Source of the DNA: Sideroxydans sp.
Lineage (GTDB): Bacteria > Pseudomonadota > Gammaproteobacteria > Burkholderiales > Gallionellaceae
NCBI GenBank assembly: GCA_028710605.1
Contig: JAQTTU010000008.1
Location: 28,409-92,408 of the forward strand
Reading direction: 5' to 3'
Length of the DNA stretch: 64,000 nt
The notes under the pieces were generated by a model. The model had not been told where the DNA came from. It made no database searches and saw only the letters and a list, made by a program, of their open reading frames with translations. The position numbers were made by a program, and so were the translations under genes. Below, piece by piece: positions 15,583 to 27,041 of this stretch (its first letter is position 1; each line of letters starts with the position of its first letter).

Positions 15583-15993
15583 TTACCTGCTACCGATAAC
15601 AGCAACAAGCTGCCTCAAACTCCCGCGAAAATACCACCCCAAGCCGCACATCCAGTACAACGACAACGAAGCCGGAAAATTTGCCGCGCGCATCAATTCC
15701 AGCGCGACCGGGTCTTTGAAATACCAATAAATCGCGTAACAGCCGTCCACCGTGAACCACGTAAAAAACAGCATCGCAGGCCACAGCCGCCAGCGGCGTT
15801 CGACTATCACCCGCATGCTCCACGGCGCAGTCAAATATGCGAGCAGCGCCATCATCAAACTGATGGGAACATCCCAATCCGGTGCTTGGTAATAAAACGA
15901 ACCGGCCACCAGCAAAGCGATGCCGAAGGCCAGCGTTACCAGCTTCCACGGGCGCAGGTATTCGGCGGGATAGTTGAGGTGGGGGAGGGGCAT
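15583..15993 (-). CDS. Small integral membrane protein, unknown function
   Basis: A 136-aa protein with four hydrophobic segments (about 18-35, 45-60, 70-88, 105-125). I do not recognise the family with certainty. Motifs such as MRVIVERRWRLWPAMLFFTWFTVD and CGLGWYFRGSL are of a conserved-hypothetical kind. The longer frame (to 16098) begins with translated palindromic repeat sequence, so ATG 15993 (MPLPHLNYPAEYL) is the better start. Confidence 0.6.
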   Translation of the reverse strand: MPLPHLNYPAEYLRPWKLVTLAFGIALLVAGSFYYQAPDWDVPISLMMALLAYLTAPWSMRVIVERRWRLWPAMLFFTWFTVDGCYAIYWYFKDPVALELMRAANFPASLSLYWMCGLGWYFRGSLRQLVAVIGSR

Positions 15994-16028
15994 TTTGTTA
16001 TCGCGCAGAAATGTTGGCGGGACACATT

Positions 16029-16142
16029 CCCTCGCCCGCTGGCGGGAGAGGGCTAGGGTGAGGGGCGTTGAGTAATCGCCAAATTGCTTGCATCGCACAG
16101 CCCCTCATCCCCAGCCCTTCTCCCGCCTGCGGGAGAAGGGGG
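16029..16142. repeat. Inverted pair of NPLP-type palindromes
   Basis: One copy (16029-16068) reads CCTCGCCCGCTGGCGGGAGA then GGGCTAGGGTGAGGGGCG. The second (16099-16142) reads CCCCTCATCCCCAGCCCTTC then TCCCGCCTGCGGGAGAAGGG in the opposite direction. The pair occupies the upstream region of the membrane protein gene at 15583. Confidence 0.8.
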
Positions 16143-16156
16143 TTATTCTCCAACTG

Positions 16157-16200
16157 CCTGAAGATGCCCGTCAATAGGCTATCTGTATCTAGTGTGGTTT
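16157..16200 (-). repeat. Dispersed element, partial copy
   Basis: GAAGATGCCCGTCAATAGGC (core 16166-16179), then TATCTGTATCTAGTG. The distal half is not recognisable. A weak echo (GCTATCTGTATTTAGCG) occurs near 16879. Confidence 0.7.
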
Positions 16201-16247
16201 TGAATATGGTAACTGCGTGGGCACAAAAACTTGCTCACCCTACTGGG

Positions 16248-16835
16248 CTACGCTTGTTCGCTAGTAGGTCTGTCTTCCGGTTCAAACAGTGGTGAGTATT
16301 CGGAGAGTTCGCGTTGCGAATCAGGATTTGGCATTACGGAAAAGAAGGAGTCAGCTCTCCGTAGAAACCCATTAATATCACCTTCAAAAACCTCGTTCAG
16401 GACAAGCCTACAGTCCTCTCTCGTTATGCTGTCCATAGCGGCATAGTCCCATGACCGTTTACATGGCCACGCTTTAAGGAGTTTCGCCGTTGGTGCCGCA
16501 GTGCGGTGTTCAGTGAGTCGTCTCTCGACATTGTCAGCGAAGCCAATCTTGATTCGGTTAGGGAGTGCTTCAGGTACAAGTTGGATAAGATAGAAATAAC
16601 CAAACCGATCAAACTTTGTGGATTCTTCAGGTGTACCAGTTTGTGGGCCGCGACGAGCAAGATAGCTAGCGATGAGACGCTCGGCATCGTCTTTTGAGAG
16701 AAGCACCTTTTCACCTTTGCCGCGTTGAATTTCGATTGCAAGCGTTTCCGATTCTTGTGCTATGAGTCTCCGTACCGTTCGATTGTCAACGTTAAGGCGA
16801 GCAGCGATTTCGGCTAAGCCAATAAGTTCGGGCAT
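16248..16835 (-). CDS. GIY-YIG-like (T5orf172/Mug113-type) nuclease with N-terminal helix-turn-helix
   Basis: Residues 1-55 look like an excisionase/MerR-type DNA-binding helix-turn-helix (GLAEIAARLNVDNRTVRRLI). Residues 78-135 (FGYFYLIQLVPEALPNRIKI, then GFADNVERRLTEHRTAAP) match the pattern of the GIY-YIG-derived T5orf172 domain, with YLIQ replacing the usual YI/YV motif, the KIG motif and an arginine after it. The C-terminal 45 residues are unrecognised. Possibly a homing-type or defence nuclease. AT content is a little higher than in its neighbours. ATG 16835 follows a GGAG box. Confidence 0.6.
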   Translation of the reverse strand: MPELIGLAEIAARLNVDNRTVRRLIAQESETLAIEIQRGKGEKVLLSKDDAERLIASYLARRGPQTGTPEESTKFDRFGYFYLIQLVPEALPNRIKIGFADNVERRLTEHRTAAPTAKLLKAWPCKRSWDYAAMDSITREDCRLVLNEVFEGDINGFLRRADSFFSVMPNPDSQRELSEYSPLFEPEDRPTSEQA

Positions 16836-16964
16836 TACGACTTCTCCTTGATGTTTAATGAAAGGTAGATTGCAATAACGCTATCTGTATTTAGCGCACT
16901 TTTACGCAGAAGCTGGAACATTTTTTCATTTCCCCGAGCCTAAGACAGCTCTGGATTCTCACTT

Positions 16965-17999
16965 TTACGGTGCCGGATTCGGATAAAGCCGATGCACCGC
17001 CTCGATCTTCTCCAGCACTTCCGCCGCTAGCACTACTTCCGCACTATCCAGGTTTTCCTTCAGTTGTTCCATCGTGGTTGCGCCGAGGATTACGCTGGCG
17101 GTGAACCATCGCGTCCGTGCAAACGCGAGTGCCAGCGTCGCGGGCGAAAGTCCGGCTTCCTGTGCGATGCGCACATATTCCTTCACGGCGGACGGGACGT
17201 TGACCTTGTTGTAGCGTTGACCAAAGCCGGGGAACAGGGTGATGCGGCCTTTTGCATTCGGGTCGGTAATGTATTTGCCGCTGAGGTGGCCGAAGGCGAG
17301 CGGGCTGTAGGCGAGCAGGCCGACGTTGTTGTGGTGGCAAACTTCGGCGAGACCGCTTTCGAAGGTGCGGTTCATCAGGTGGTAGGCGTTTTGTACGCTG
17401 ATGATTTTGGGCAAGCCGAGTTGTGCGGCGATGCGCACGAATTCGCTGACTCCCCAAGGTGTTTCGTTGCTCAAGCCGATGTGGCGCACTTTTCCGGCTT
17501 GCACCAGTTCGGCCAGCACTTGCAGTTGTTCGGCGATGGGCGTGGTGTCGCGTTCTTGCGTTACGTCGTAGCTGACAGAGCCGAACATGGGCACGTAGCG
17601 GTCCGGCCAGTGGATTTGATACAGGTCAACATAGTCGGTTTGCAGGCGGCGCAGGCTGCCTTCGATGGCGAGGTTGAGGTGTTCGCGGTTGATGCGCGGT
17701 GTGCCGCGTATCCACGAGAAGCCGCGAGCGGGACCGGCGATCTTGGTGGCGAGGACTAGTTTGTCGCGCTGCTGGTTTTTGAGCCAGCTGCCGATATAAG
17801 TTTCGGTGCGGTTGACGGTTTCCGCACGCGGTGCGACGGGGTACATTTCGGCGGTGTCGATGAAGTTGACCCCGCGCGCAACGGCGTAGTCCAGTTGCGC
17901 GTGGGCATCGGTTTCGCTGTTTTGTTCGCCGAAAGTCATGCTGCCGAGCGCCAGTGCCGATACCTGCAAATCGCTGCTGCCAAGTTGTCTGTAGTCCAT
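16965..17999 (-). CDS. tas: Aldo/keto reductase, Tas-like
   Basis: A 344-aa NADP(H)-dependent aldo/keto reductase with a TIM barrel. Catalytic tetrad residues are visible: Asp in FIDTAEMY with Tyr four residues on, Lys in LATKI, and His in YQIHWPDR. SVQNAYHLMNR and the C-terminal VILGATTMEQLKENL are NADP-binding segments. The insertion ETVNRTETYIGSWLK and overall sequence fit E. coli Tas, whose physiological substrate is unknown. It is divergent from the FIST gene. Confidence 0.85.
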   Translation of the reverse strand: MDYRQLGSSDLQVSALALGSMTFGEQNSETDAHAQLDYAVARGVNFIDTAEMYPVAPRAETVNRTETYIGSWLKNQQRDKLVLATKIAGPARGFSWIRGTPRINREHLNLAIEGSLRRLQTDYVDLYQIHWPDRYVPMFGSVSYDVTQERDTTPIAEQLQVLAELVQAGKVRHIGLSNETPWGVSEFVRIAAQLGLPKIISVQNAYHLMNRTFESGLAEVCHHNNVGLLAYSPLAFGHLSGKYITDPNAKGRITLFPGFGQRYNKVNVPSAVKEYVRIAQEAGLSPATLALAFARTRWFTASVILGATTMEQLKENLDSAEVVLAAEVLEKIEAVHRLYPNPAP

Positions 18000-18088
18000 G
18001 TTTGCCTCGCGGTGATTGGTGATGACATTTTAGTGGTAAAGTCATCACTTGAAATACGTTTGTCTGGATCGAACAGGAGGCGGTAGCT

Positions 18089-19237
18089 ATGAACAACATG
18101 ATGCGTTACGTGCCGACAGTGGATGATGCGTCGCTGGATGCGGCATTGGCAGACTGGAAGAACAGTTGTCCCAAGCTGGGAATATGTGCGCTGCTGCCCG
18201 AAGCGATGAAGGATAGCGTGGGCGTGTTGCAGGCGGTGTGCGCGCGGCGCGGTGTGCCGCTGGTCGGCGGCATTTTTCCGGCGCTGGTGCAGGACGGGAA
18301 TTTTCTGACCGAAGGCGTGTGGTTGCTGGGCTTCGCGGAGATGCCTTATTTTGCGCTGTACGATAATCTGCCCGGCGGCGGAGTGGAGGCGGAGCAAGCC
18401 GCCGAGAAAATCGCCGCCGATGTGCGCGGCCAGATAGATCACATTCCCGACCTGACCTTGTTCCTGCTGTTCGATGCGATGGTGCCCAACATCAGCACCT
18501 TGCTGGATTATCTTTATCTGCAACTGGCGAACCGCGTGCACTATGCGGGCGCGAACGCGGGCAGCGAAACTTTCCAACCCATGCCGTGCTTGTTCGACGG
18601 CGGGCGCGTGGTGAGCAACGGGCTGCTGGTGATGCTGCTGACGCACCACAAGGGCGCGATTCTGGAGCACGGCTATCACGCGCCGCAGCGCACGCTGTTT
18701 GCGACTTCGACCGAGGGTAACCGCATTTCGCAGATCGACTGGCGACCCGCGTTCGAGGTATATCAGGAGATGGTGAACGAGCAATACGGGGTGAAAATCA
18801 CCAAGGAAAATTTTTACGAACATGCGGTGCATTTCCCCTTCGGTATCGTGCGCGCCAACCATCATGTGGTGGTGCGCATTCCGGTGATGCTGGCCGACGA
18901 CGGCTCGCTGTTCTGCGTGGGCGAAGTGCCGCCCAACGCCGTGCTGACTTTGCTGGAGCGTCCGTCGGTGGATACCAGCGAAACGTTGCGCGTGCTGGTG
19001 GAAGGCTTGACCGCGCTCAACGGCAATCCGGCCGGGACGGAGTTGCTGTTGTTTTATTGCGCGGGACGGCGCATGCATCTGGGCATCGAACTGGCGAGCA
19101 CCGAGTTGGGTGAGTTCGCCAACCGCACGCAGGCGGCGCAAATCGGCGGCGCGCTTTCGCTGGGCGAAATCGGCGGCTCGACGCTGCACGGTTACCCGCT
19201 GTTCCACAATGCGACGCTGGTCGCCGCGCGCTGGTAG
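18089..19237 (+). CDS. FIST-domain sensor protein
   Basis: A 382-aa soluble protein with FIST_N (about 15-200) and FIST_C (about 210-365) domains. FIST is a predicted small-ligand sensory domain (amino acids are proposed) often linked to signal output modules. Supporting stretches are VPLVGGIFPALVQDGNFLTEG, GANAGSETFQPMPCLFDG and FYCAGRRMHLG near the end. ATG 18089 has a strong AGGAGG. The gene ends five bases before the PAS-GGDEF-EAL gene, so the pair is likely an operon in which FIST supplies the input to c-di-GMP turnover. Confidence 0.82.
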   Translation: MNNMMRYVPTVDDASLDAALADWKNSCPKLGICALLPEAMKDSVGVLQAVCARRGVPLVGGIFPALVQDGNFLTEGVWLLGFAEMPYFALYDNLPGGGVEAEQAAEKIAADVRGQIDHIPDLTLFLLFDAMVPNISTLLDYLYLQLANRVHYAGANAGSETFQPMPCLFDGGRVVSNGLLVMLLTHHKGAILEHGYHAPQRTLFATSTEGNRISQIDWRPAFEVYQEMVNEQYGVKITKENFYEHAVHFPFGIVRANHHVVVRIPVMLADDGSLFCVGEVPPNAVLTLLERPSVDTSETLRVLVEGLTALNGNPAGTELLLFYCAGRRMHLGIELASTELGEFANRTQAAQIGGALSLGEIGGSTLHGYPLFHNATLVAARW

Positions 19238-19242
19238 CACGC

Positions 19243-21432
19243 ATGGGGCACGACAATATTCTGCCGGTGCTGTACGACCTGATCGTCACCATCGGCAGCG
19301 AGATTAGCGTCAAACCGCTGCTCACGCGCACGCTGCAACGCCTGCTGTATCACACCTCGTTTTCCGCCGGGTTTATCTGTCTGGATGTTCCTCCGTGTTC
19401 GCGCGACGACGGCCAGGTGGAGGTGCATCTGGATGCGGCGGTCGGCGATTTCGATTTGATCGGCGAACTGGGCAAGCAGATATTTTTGCCGTGCGAACTG
19501 ATCTGCAAAACGGCGGAGCGCGAAGACGAGCAGGCTGCCCTGTTGTCGGCCTTGCGCTGCACGCAAACGCCGTACAAGGCCTATCTCAAATTGCCCATCC
19601 CAAATTGCGGCGTGATTGTGTTGCTGGCCGCCACGATTCCCGCGACGCGCTTGCCGCTGACCACGATGTTGCAACCGGTGCTGGCGCATCTGGCCAAGGC
19701 CATTTTGTTGTGCCGCAGGAATGATGCCTATACCAGCGGTCTGGCGTTGCGACGCGATTTGCTGGAAGAAGTATTCGAGAGCAGTTATTCGGCGGTGACG
19801 ATTACCGACAGCGAATCCAATATTATCGAAGTCAATCCGGCTTTTACGCGTATCACCGGCTATACACCCGAAGAAGTGCTGGGCAGGAATCCGCAGATGA
19901 TGGCTTCCGGGCGGCACGGTCAGGATTTTTTTGAGGAAATGTGGGACACCATCCGCGCCGAAGGGCATTGGGAAGGCGAGATATGGAACCGCCGCAAAAA
20001 CGGCGAGGTGTTCCCGTGCTGGATCAACATCAATCAGGTGAACGACAAGGCCGGCAGTTTGTTGTACTACGTCAGCATGTTCTCGGACATCAGCAAGCGC
20101 AAGGAGGCCGAGGCGCAAATCCACCAGCTGGAATTCTATGATCCGCTGACCCAACTGCCGAACCGGCGCTTGCTCATGGAGCGCCTGCAGCAGGCTTTTG
20201 CCGTGGGTTCGCGCACCGGGCAACACGGCGCGGTGCTGTTTATCGATCTGGATAATTTCAAGGCGATCAACGATACCAAAGGTCACGAGACCGGCGACCT
20301 GCTGCTGGCCGAGGTGGCGAAGCGGCTCAGAACTTGCGTGCGCGAAGGCGACACGGTGGCGCGGCTGGGCGGCGACGAATTTGTAGTGGCGCTGGAATAT
20401 TTGAATGCCATCTCGGATGAGGCGGCCGCGCAGGCCGATCTGGTTGCCGAAAATATCCGCGATGTGCTGAGCCAGCCGTACAACCTGATGAACCACACCC
20501 ACCACACCACCCCGAGTATCGGCGTGGTGTTGTTCCGGGGGCATCAGCAAAGTCTGGATGATGTGCTGAAACACGCGGATACCGCGATGTATCAGGCCAA
20601 GACCGCCGGGCGCAACGCGATTCGTTTTTACGATCCGGTGATGCAGGCGGCGATTGAAGCGCGCGCCGATCTGGAAGAAGAATTGCGCCACGCGCTCGAC
20701 AAGAAACAACTCCAGTTGCATTACCAGATACAAGTGGACAGCTTGCGTCGCCCGATAGGCGCGGAAGCGTTGTTGCGCTGGACGCATCCCGAGCGCGGTT
20801 CGATTCTGCCCGAGCATTTCGTGCCGCTGTCCGAGGAAAGCGGCATGATTGTTTCCATCGGTATCTGGGTGTTGAACGCGGCGTGCGCCCAGCTTAAAGC
20901 CTGGCAACATGACCCGCTGACCCGCGATCTGACACTGGCGGTCAACGTCAGCGCCAAACAGTTGCACAAGGCGGATTTCGTGTTGCAGGTGCAACACATA
21001 TTGCTTAAAACCGGCATCAGACCGGCGTTGCTGAAACTTGAACTGACCGAGAGCGCCGTGCTGGAAGATGTTGAAGACACCATCAACAAAATGCGCGAGA
21101 TCAAACTGCTGGGCGTGAGCTTCTCTATGGACGATTTCGGCACGGGATATTCATCGCTGCAATACCTGAAACGCCTGCCGCTGGATCAGGTCAAGATCGA
21201 CCAATCCTTCGTGCGCGACATCACCACCGACCCCAACGATGCCGCCATCGTGCAGACCGTGATCGCCATGGGCGAAGCGCTCGGTCTGGACGTGATCGCC
21301 GAAGGCGTGGAAACCGAAGCCCAGCGCGAATTCCTCGATCTGCGCGGTTGTCATGCGTTTCAAGGTTTCCTATTCGGCAGGCCGATGCCGGTAGAGGAAT
21401 TCGAGGCGATGCTACGCGCGTCGCGGGGATGA
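19243..21432 (+). CDS. PAS-GGDEF-EAL cyclic-di-GMP turnover protein
   Basis: This 729-aa protein has an N-terminal GAF-like region (about 10-165), a PAS domain (about 175-295: SSYSAVTITDSESNIIEVNP, then MFSDISKRK), a GGDEF domain (about 305-460) and an EAL domain (about 470-725). GGDEF is intact (RLGGDEFVV). The EAL domain has all signature motifs: EALLRW, NVSAKQL, LELTES, DDFGTGYSS, VKID and IAEGVET. It could both make and degrade c-di-GMP. It is soluble, and input probably comes through PAS/GAF and the neighbouring FIST protein. Confidence 0.9.
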   Translation: MGHDNILPVLYDLIVTIGSEISVKPLLTRTLQRLLYHTSFSAGFICLDVPPCSRDDGQVEVHLDAAVGDFDLIGELGKQIFLPCELICKTAEREDEQAALLSALRCTQTPYKAYLKLPIPNCGVIVLLAATIPATRLPLTTMLQPVLAHLAKAILLCRRNDAYTSGLALRRDLLEEVFESSYSAVTITDSESNIIEVNPAFTRITGYTPEEVLGRNPQMMASGRHGQDFFEEMWDTIRAEGHWEGEIWNRRKNGEVFPCWININQVNDKAGSLLYYVSMFSDISKRKEAEAQIHQLEFYDPLTQLPNRRLLMERLQQAFAVGSRTGQHGAVLFIDLDNFKAINDTKGHETGDLLLAEVAKRLRTCVREGDTVARLGGDEFVVALEYLNAISDEAAAQADLVAENIRDVLSQPYNLMNHTHHTTPSIGVVLFRGHQQSLDDVLKHADTAMYQAKTAGRNAIRFYDPVMQAAIEARADLEEELRHALDKKQLQLHYQIQVDSLRRPIGAEALLRWTHPERGSILPEHFVPLSEESGMIVSIGIWVLNAACAQLKAWQHDPLTRDLTLAVNVSAKQLHKADFVLQVQHILLKTGIRPALLKLELTESAVLEDVEDTINKMREIKLLGVSFSMDDFGTGYSSLQYLKRLPLDQVKIDQSFVRDITTDPNDAAIVQTVIAMGEALGLDVIAEGVETEAQREFLDLRGCHAFQGFLFGRPMPVEEFEAMLRASRG

Positions 21433-21761
21433 TTGGTTGTTGGCGGCTTATTCTTTTGGGGCTGCAGCTGTGCCATACAGCGAAAATTCAAAATCGCAAC
21501 TTTAGAGGTCCGTTTTGCCGAACAGCAGAACTCTCTGCTTCCGCAACATCCCAGCTCAACTTGATCGGAGTTGGCACGCCATCGCGATGCCTGATTATCT
21601 GATTACTCGGCGACTAATGTGCGGTTGCGCACAGATGCGAACGACAAGCTCCCATAAAGTTACCGTAATTACACACCGTGCTTAACGAATCGATGGCAAG
21701 AGCTTGTTTCTTGTTTTCGCAGACATTAGCACTTCATAAACCGACTCGTTAAGGTGCTCCC
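21433..21761. other. Intergenic region upstream of the HU-like genes
   Basis: About 330 bp with no supported gene. An imperfect inverted pair (GACAAGCTC at about 21644 and GAGCTTGTT at about 21702) encloses the middle. No promoter or named repeat is recognised. Confidence 0.5.
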
Positions 21762-22172
21762 ATTGATCAATCTGAGCTTATTGAAAAAGTTGCCAAGGAG
21801 TTGGGCAAATCGAATGCTCGGTCGCAGCGCATGCTGAAGGCAACGCTGCGGGAGATTCGTGACTTGCTCCGGGTCGGACGCGCGGTAACCATCCCGCACC
21901 TTGGCACCTTCGACACGGCGATGTGCGCGAAGCATAGCGGTCATCGTTCAGTCAGTCATGACTTTGCGATTTTTCCAAAACGGCGCGTGCCCGTGTTTCG
22001 CACGGGCACATTACTGCGTGAAGAAGTTTACGATATGAAGCAGGTGTGCCGACATGAGCGACGACAACAAAATAGCGCTCCACGCCTTTGCTGCGCTGGT
22101 GGCCAAGCGAGCCAAGGTCAGCAATGTCGAAGCAGACACTTTCATCCACCAATTCGCGAAGACTATGAGTGA
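21762..22172 (+). CDS. HU/IHF-family DNA-binding protein, start codon unclear
   Basis: The frame from 21765 reads DQSELIEKVAKELGKSNARS and continues through RDLLRVGRAVTIPHLGTFD to RRVPVFRTGTLLREEV, which aligns over its full length with HU proteins (helix pair, beta-arm region, C-terminal helix). The codon before DQSEL is ATT (21762-21764), where ATG would be expected, preceded by an in-frame stop. Either ATT initiates, a TTG at 21801 gives a shortened protein, or the gene is dead. The HU fold ends near 22037. The extra residues to 22172 overlap the next gene and may be read-on. Confidence 0.6.
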   Translation: MDQSELIEKVAKELGKSNARSQRMLKATLREIRDLLRVGRAVTIPHLGTFDTAMCAKHSGHRSVSHDFAIFPKRRVPVFRTGTLLREEVYDMKQVCRHERRQQNSAPRLCCAGGQASQGQQCRSRHFHPPIREDYE

Positions 22173-22283
22173 GGAATTGGAGACGGGCGGCGACATCCTC
22201 CTGTATCACTTTGGCCGTTTCCATACGACCCATGTCGATGAACAAGCGGGGCACGGGGTTGCTTACGCGGCCCCATTCCTTTG
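22054..22283 (+). pseudogene. Second HU-like gene truncated by an IS200-type remnant
   Basis: ATG 22054 starts MSDDNKIALHAFAALVAKRA, and the following VSNVEADTFIHQFAKTMSEE and DILLYHFGRFHTTHVDE match the helix-turn and strand layout of HU-family proteins. After about 75 residues the frame enters the end of an insertion element (CGCCACCTTTCGGTGGCG at 22284-22301), so the beta-arm and C-terminal helix are lost. Confidence 0.6.
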
Positions 22284-22640
22284 CGCCACCTTTCGGTGGC
22301 GAGTCAGCGCCATAGGTTCATCTGGTCCATGCGCTTGTCCTCTTTCTCTTGATGGCAAATGTATTCCCGTACCTGCACTCTTTATACTCGGCCAGTCTTT
22401 TGAGCACTTCTCCAAGGTGCGGGCGTAACTGTGCATACAAGGTTTTTCTTCTGCACTTCGGTATGAATATTACGTGGTATTTGCACTCCCATTTGCTATG
22501 GCTTAGGCTTGCGCTGTCGTCCATCTCGGTTCTCCTTTCTTCGTGTGCTTGGCGGCTCACGTTCGGAGTGTCGCTGATGGACTCCCGTATCTGTCAAACT
22601 TCTACTGCCTCCCCGGCATAGCCGGGGGTTCTCCTATTGG
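22284..22640 (-). mobile_element. IS200/IS605-type insertion sequence remnant
   Basis: Two sub-terminal hairpins typical of single-strand transposing IS200 elements are present: CGCCACC/GGTGGCG (22284-22301) and CCCCGGC/GCCGGGG (22611-22627). Between them lie the beginning and the very end of a tnpA gene on the minus strand. The short length (about 350 bp against roughly 700) shows an internal deletion. Confidence 0.75.
22304..22524 (-). pseudogene. tnpA: IS200-type transposase TnpA, internally deleted
   Basis: From ATG 22524 the frame reads MDDSASLSHSKWECKYHVIF, then IPKCRRKTLYAQLRPHLGEV and RLAEYKECR, the standard N-terminus of IS200-family Y1 transposases. The central part with the HUH motif and catalytic tyrosine is missing. 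The far C-terminus (HQEKEDKRMDQMNLWR) survives in another frame and stops at 22304-22306. The protein cannot be active. Confidence 0.8.
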
Positions 22641-22691
22641 TTGATAGACCCGGCCATGAAACCGGACACTTTCTGCTTCGCAATTCGACTG

Positions 22692-25436
<2,745 letters not shown>

Positions 25437-25547
25437 GGCTGATTCCTCCGAAGTGGGCTGCGGGAAAGCGGGGCAAGTATAGCGGTATGCGGAGGGAGGG
25501 AATGCCCGCGCGCTATTTCCTTGGATTGTTTGTGGTTATTGCGCTCG

Positions 25548-25564
25548 CTTAAGTTTGACTTAAG
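25548..25564. promoter_or_regulatory. Palindromic operator candidate upstream of acnA
   Basis: CTTAAGTTTGACTTAAG has perfect 7-bp arms around TTG. It lies 112 bp upstream of the acnA start codon and about 210 bp before the cytochrome b561 gene. The binding protein is unknown. Confidence 0.35.
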
Positions 25565-25715
25565 AATATAGAAATTCGGTTCGGTTAGAATTCGTGCCAG
25601 TTGTTGCTGGCATGGGTTGAATTGCGCCGGAAGCCAATGGAACTGCGCAACCGCGCGCATCTTCTTCTGCGCGGAGCGACTGGCGGAAGTCTGGCCGATT
25701 GTCAATTTTGTTGAC

Positions 25716-25743
25716 TTTGATATTCAAAAAACTGCGATACAAT
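25716..25743 (+). promoter_or_regulatory. Candidate promoter for the cytochrome b561/SHP/DHC operon
   Basis: TTTGAT (25716-25721) and TACAAT (25738-25743) are separated by 16 bp, giving a plausible sigma-70 promoter with start about 25 bp before ATG 25775. Confidence 0.4.
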
Positions 25744-25774
25744 CGCGCCCGTTTTAAAATCTGGATGAATAAAA

Positions 25775-26374
25775 ATGGCTGAAAAAATCGAACAGATCAA
25801 GGTGTGGGATGCGCCGCTCAGGCTGTTCCACTGGTCATTGGTGCTGAGCTTTGCGCTGGCCTACGTGCTGGCCGAATTCAAGATTTCCGATCTGCATGTG
25901 CTGGTCGGATATTTTCTGACCGCACTGGTGGTGTTCCGGCTGGTTTGGGGTTTTGCGGGCAGCCAGTATGCGCGCTTCAAATCGTTCATCTTTTCCCCGC
26001 AGGAAACGCTGGCTTATTTGAAAGCCATGCGCGGAGGCCATCCCGCGCATTATTACGGGCATAACCCGGCGGGCGCGCTGATGGTGTTTGCGCTGCTCGG
26101 TTTGCTGGTGCTGGCTTTTGTCACAGGGATGGTGACGCTGTCGGTGATCGACTTCGATGGTCCGCTGCTGTTTCTCGCCAACCGGGTGAGCGATGAGACC
26201 AGTTATTTCTTTCGCCACGCGCACAGCCTGTTCGTGCATGCCGCCTTGCTACTGATTCCGCTGCATCTGCTGGGCGTGCTGTCGGGCAGCATGCAGCACA
26301 AGGAAAATCTGGTCAGGGCGATGCTGACCGGGATGAAGAAAGTGGTTACACCCGATTCAACGCAACACAAATAA
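25775..26374 (+). CDS. Cytochrome b561-type membrane protein
   Basis: A 199-aa di-haem b-type cytochrome with four membrane helices (about 18-35, 42-60, 95-118, 150-170). Histidines suited for haem ligation lie in RLFHWSL, near LHVLVGYF, and in FRHAHSLFVHAALLLIPLHL. Such subunits pass electrons between the quinone pool and periplasmic haem proteins. Two genes on lie an SHP-type and a DHC-type cytochrome, matching the known b561-SHP-DHC association, so this protein probably exchanges electrons with them. A hydrogenase b-subunit role is possible but the context argues against it. Confidence 0.85.
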   Translation: MAEKIEQIKVWDAPLRLFHWSLVLSFALAYVLAEFKISDLHVLVGYFLTALVVFRLVWGFAGSQYARFKSFIFSPQETLAYLKAMRGGHPAHYYGHNPAGALMVFALLGLLVLAFVTGMVTLSVIDFDGPLLFLANRVSDETSYFFRHAHSLFVHAALLLIPLHLLGVLSGSMQHKENLVRAMLTGMKKVVTPDSTQHK

Positions 26375-26400
26375 AATACAACCATCAACTGGAGGGATAG

Positions 26401-27027
26401 ATGCAAGGAAGTTACCGATCAATACTGTGGGCTGCAGGCGCGCTCATGCTGGCTTGGGCCGGTGCGGGGCAAGCGCAGGAAAATGCGTTTGACCTGTCGA
26501 TGCCCGCGCAAACTTATGTGCGCAATGCGGGCTCGTTCATGCTGGCCGCCAACGAAACCGAGGCGCTGGTGAAAAAGCAGGGCGCGCCAGCCGCGATGGC
26601 AACACCACAGCCGGAATTTGAGCCGCCGTTGCTGACCGGCGGCAATGCCCACATGGCTTTCGGGCTTTCGACGATTGCGCTGGCCGGGTTGACCGCGATG
26701 ACAGCGCCGGAGGGTTGCGAGCATAACTGTCCGACTCCCGCTCCGCCGCGCGAAACCAACGGCACGCACGCCAAGCTGGCCAAGGCGACCATCGCCATGG
26801 CAGCGGCGACGATTGCCTCGGGTCTGATCGTGCATTGGGACGATTTTCATCTGGAAGACGGCTTCGCCGATCCCGATAATTTGCACGTGATGCTGGGTGT
26901 AACCGGCGCGGCATTGATGGCTTACGCTGTGAATAAATCTGCAAACTCATCCACGCAAACCAGCCACGCGGGCGTGGCCGAACTGGGCGCGCTGGGCATG
27001 GTGGCGGCAATTAAATTAACCTGGTAA
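26401..27027 (+). CDS. Unknown membrane protein in the cytochrome operon
   Basis: A 208-aa protein with a signal peptide (ALMLAWAGAGQA) and three later hydrophobic stretches (about 82-98, 126-142, 162-178), plus a short one at the C-terminus. Conserved-looking features are GNAHMAFGLSTIALAGLTAM, a Cys pair in EGCEHNCP and HWDDFH, LHVMLG; the histidines could bind haem b. I do not recognise the family. It starts behind a GGAGG box between the b561 and SHP genes, so a role in the same electron-transfer chain is likely. Confidence 0.7.
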   Translation: MQGSYRSILWAAGALMLAWAGAGQAQENAFDLSMPAQTYVRNAGSFMLAANETEALVKKQGAPAAMATPQPEFEPPLLTGGNAHMAFGLSTIALAGLTAMTAPEGCEHNCPTPAPPRETNGTHAKLAKATIAMAAATIASGLIVHWDDFHLEDGFADPDNLHVMLGVTGAALMAYAVNKSANSSTQTSHAGVAELGALGMVAAIKLTW

Positions 27028-27041
27028 TTGGAGGAAAAATC

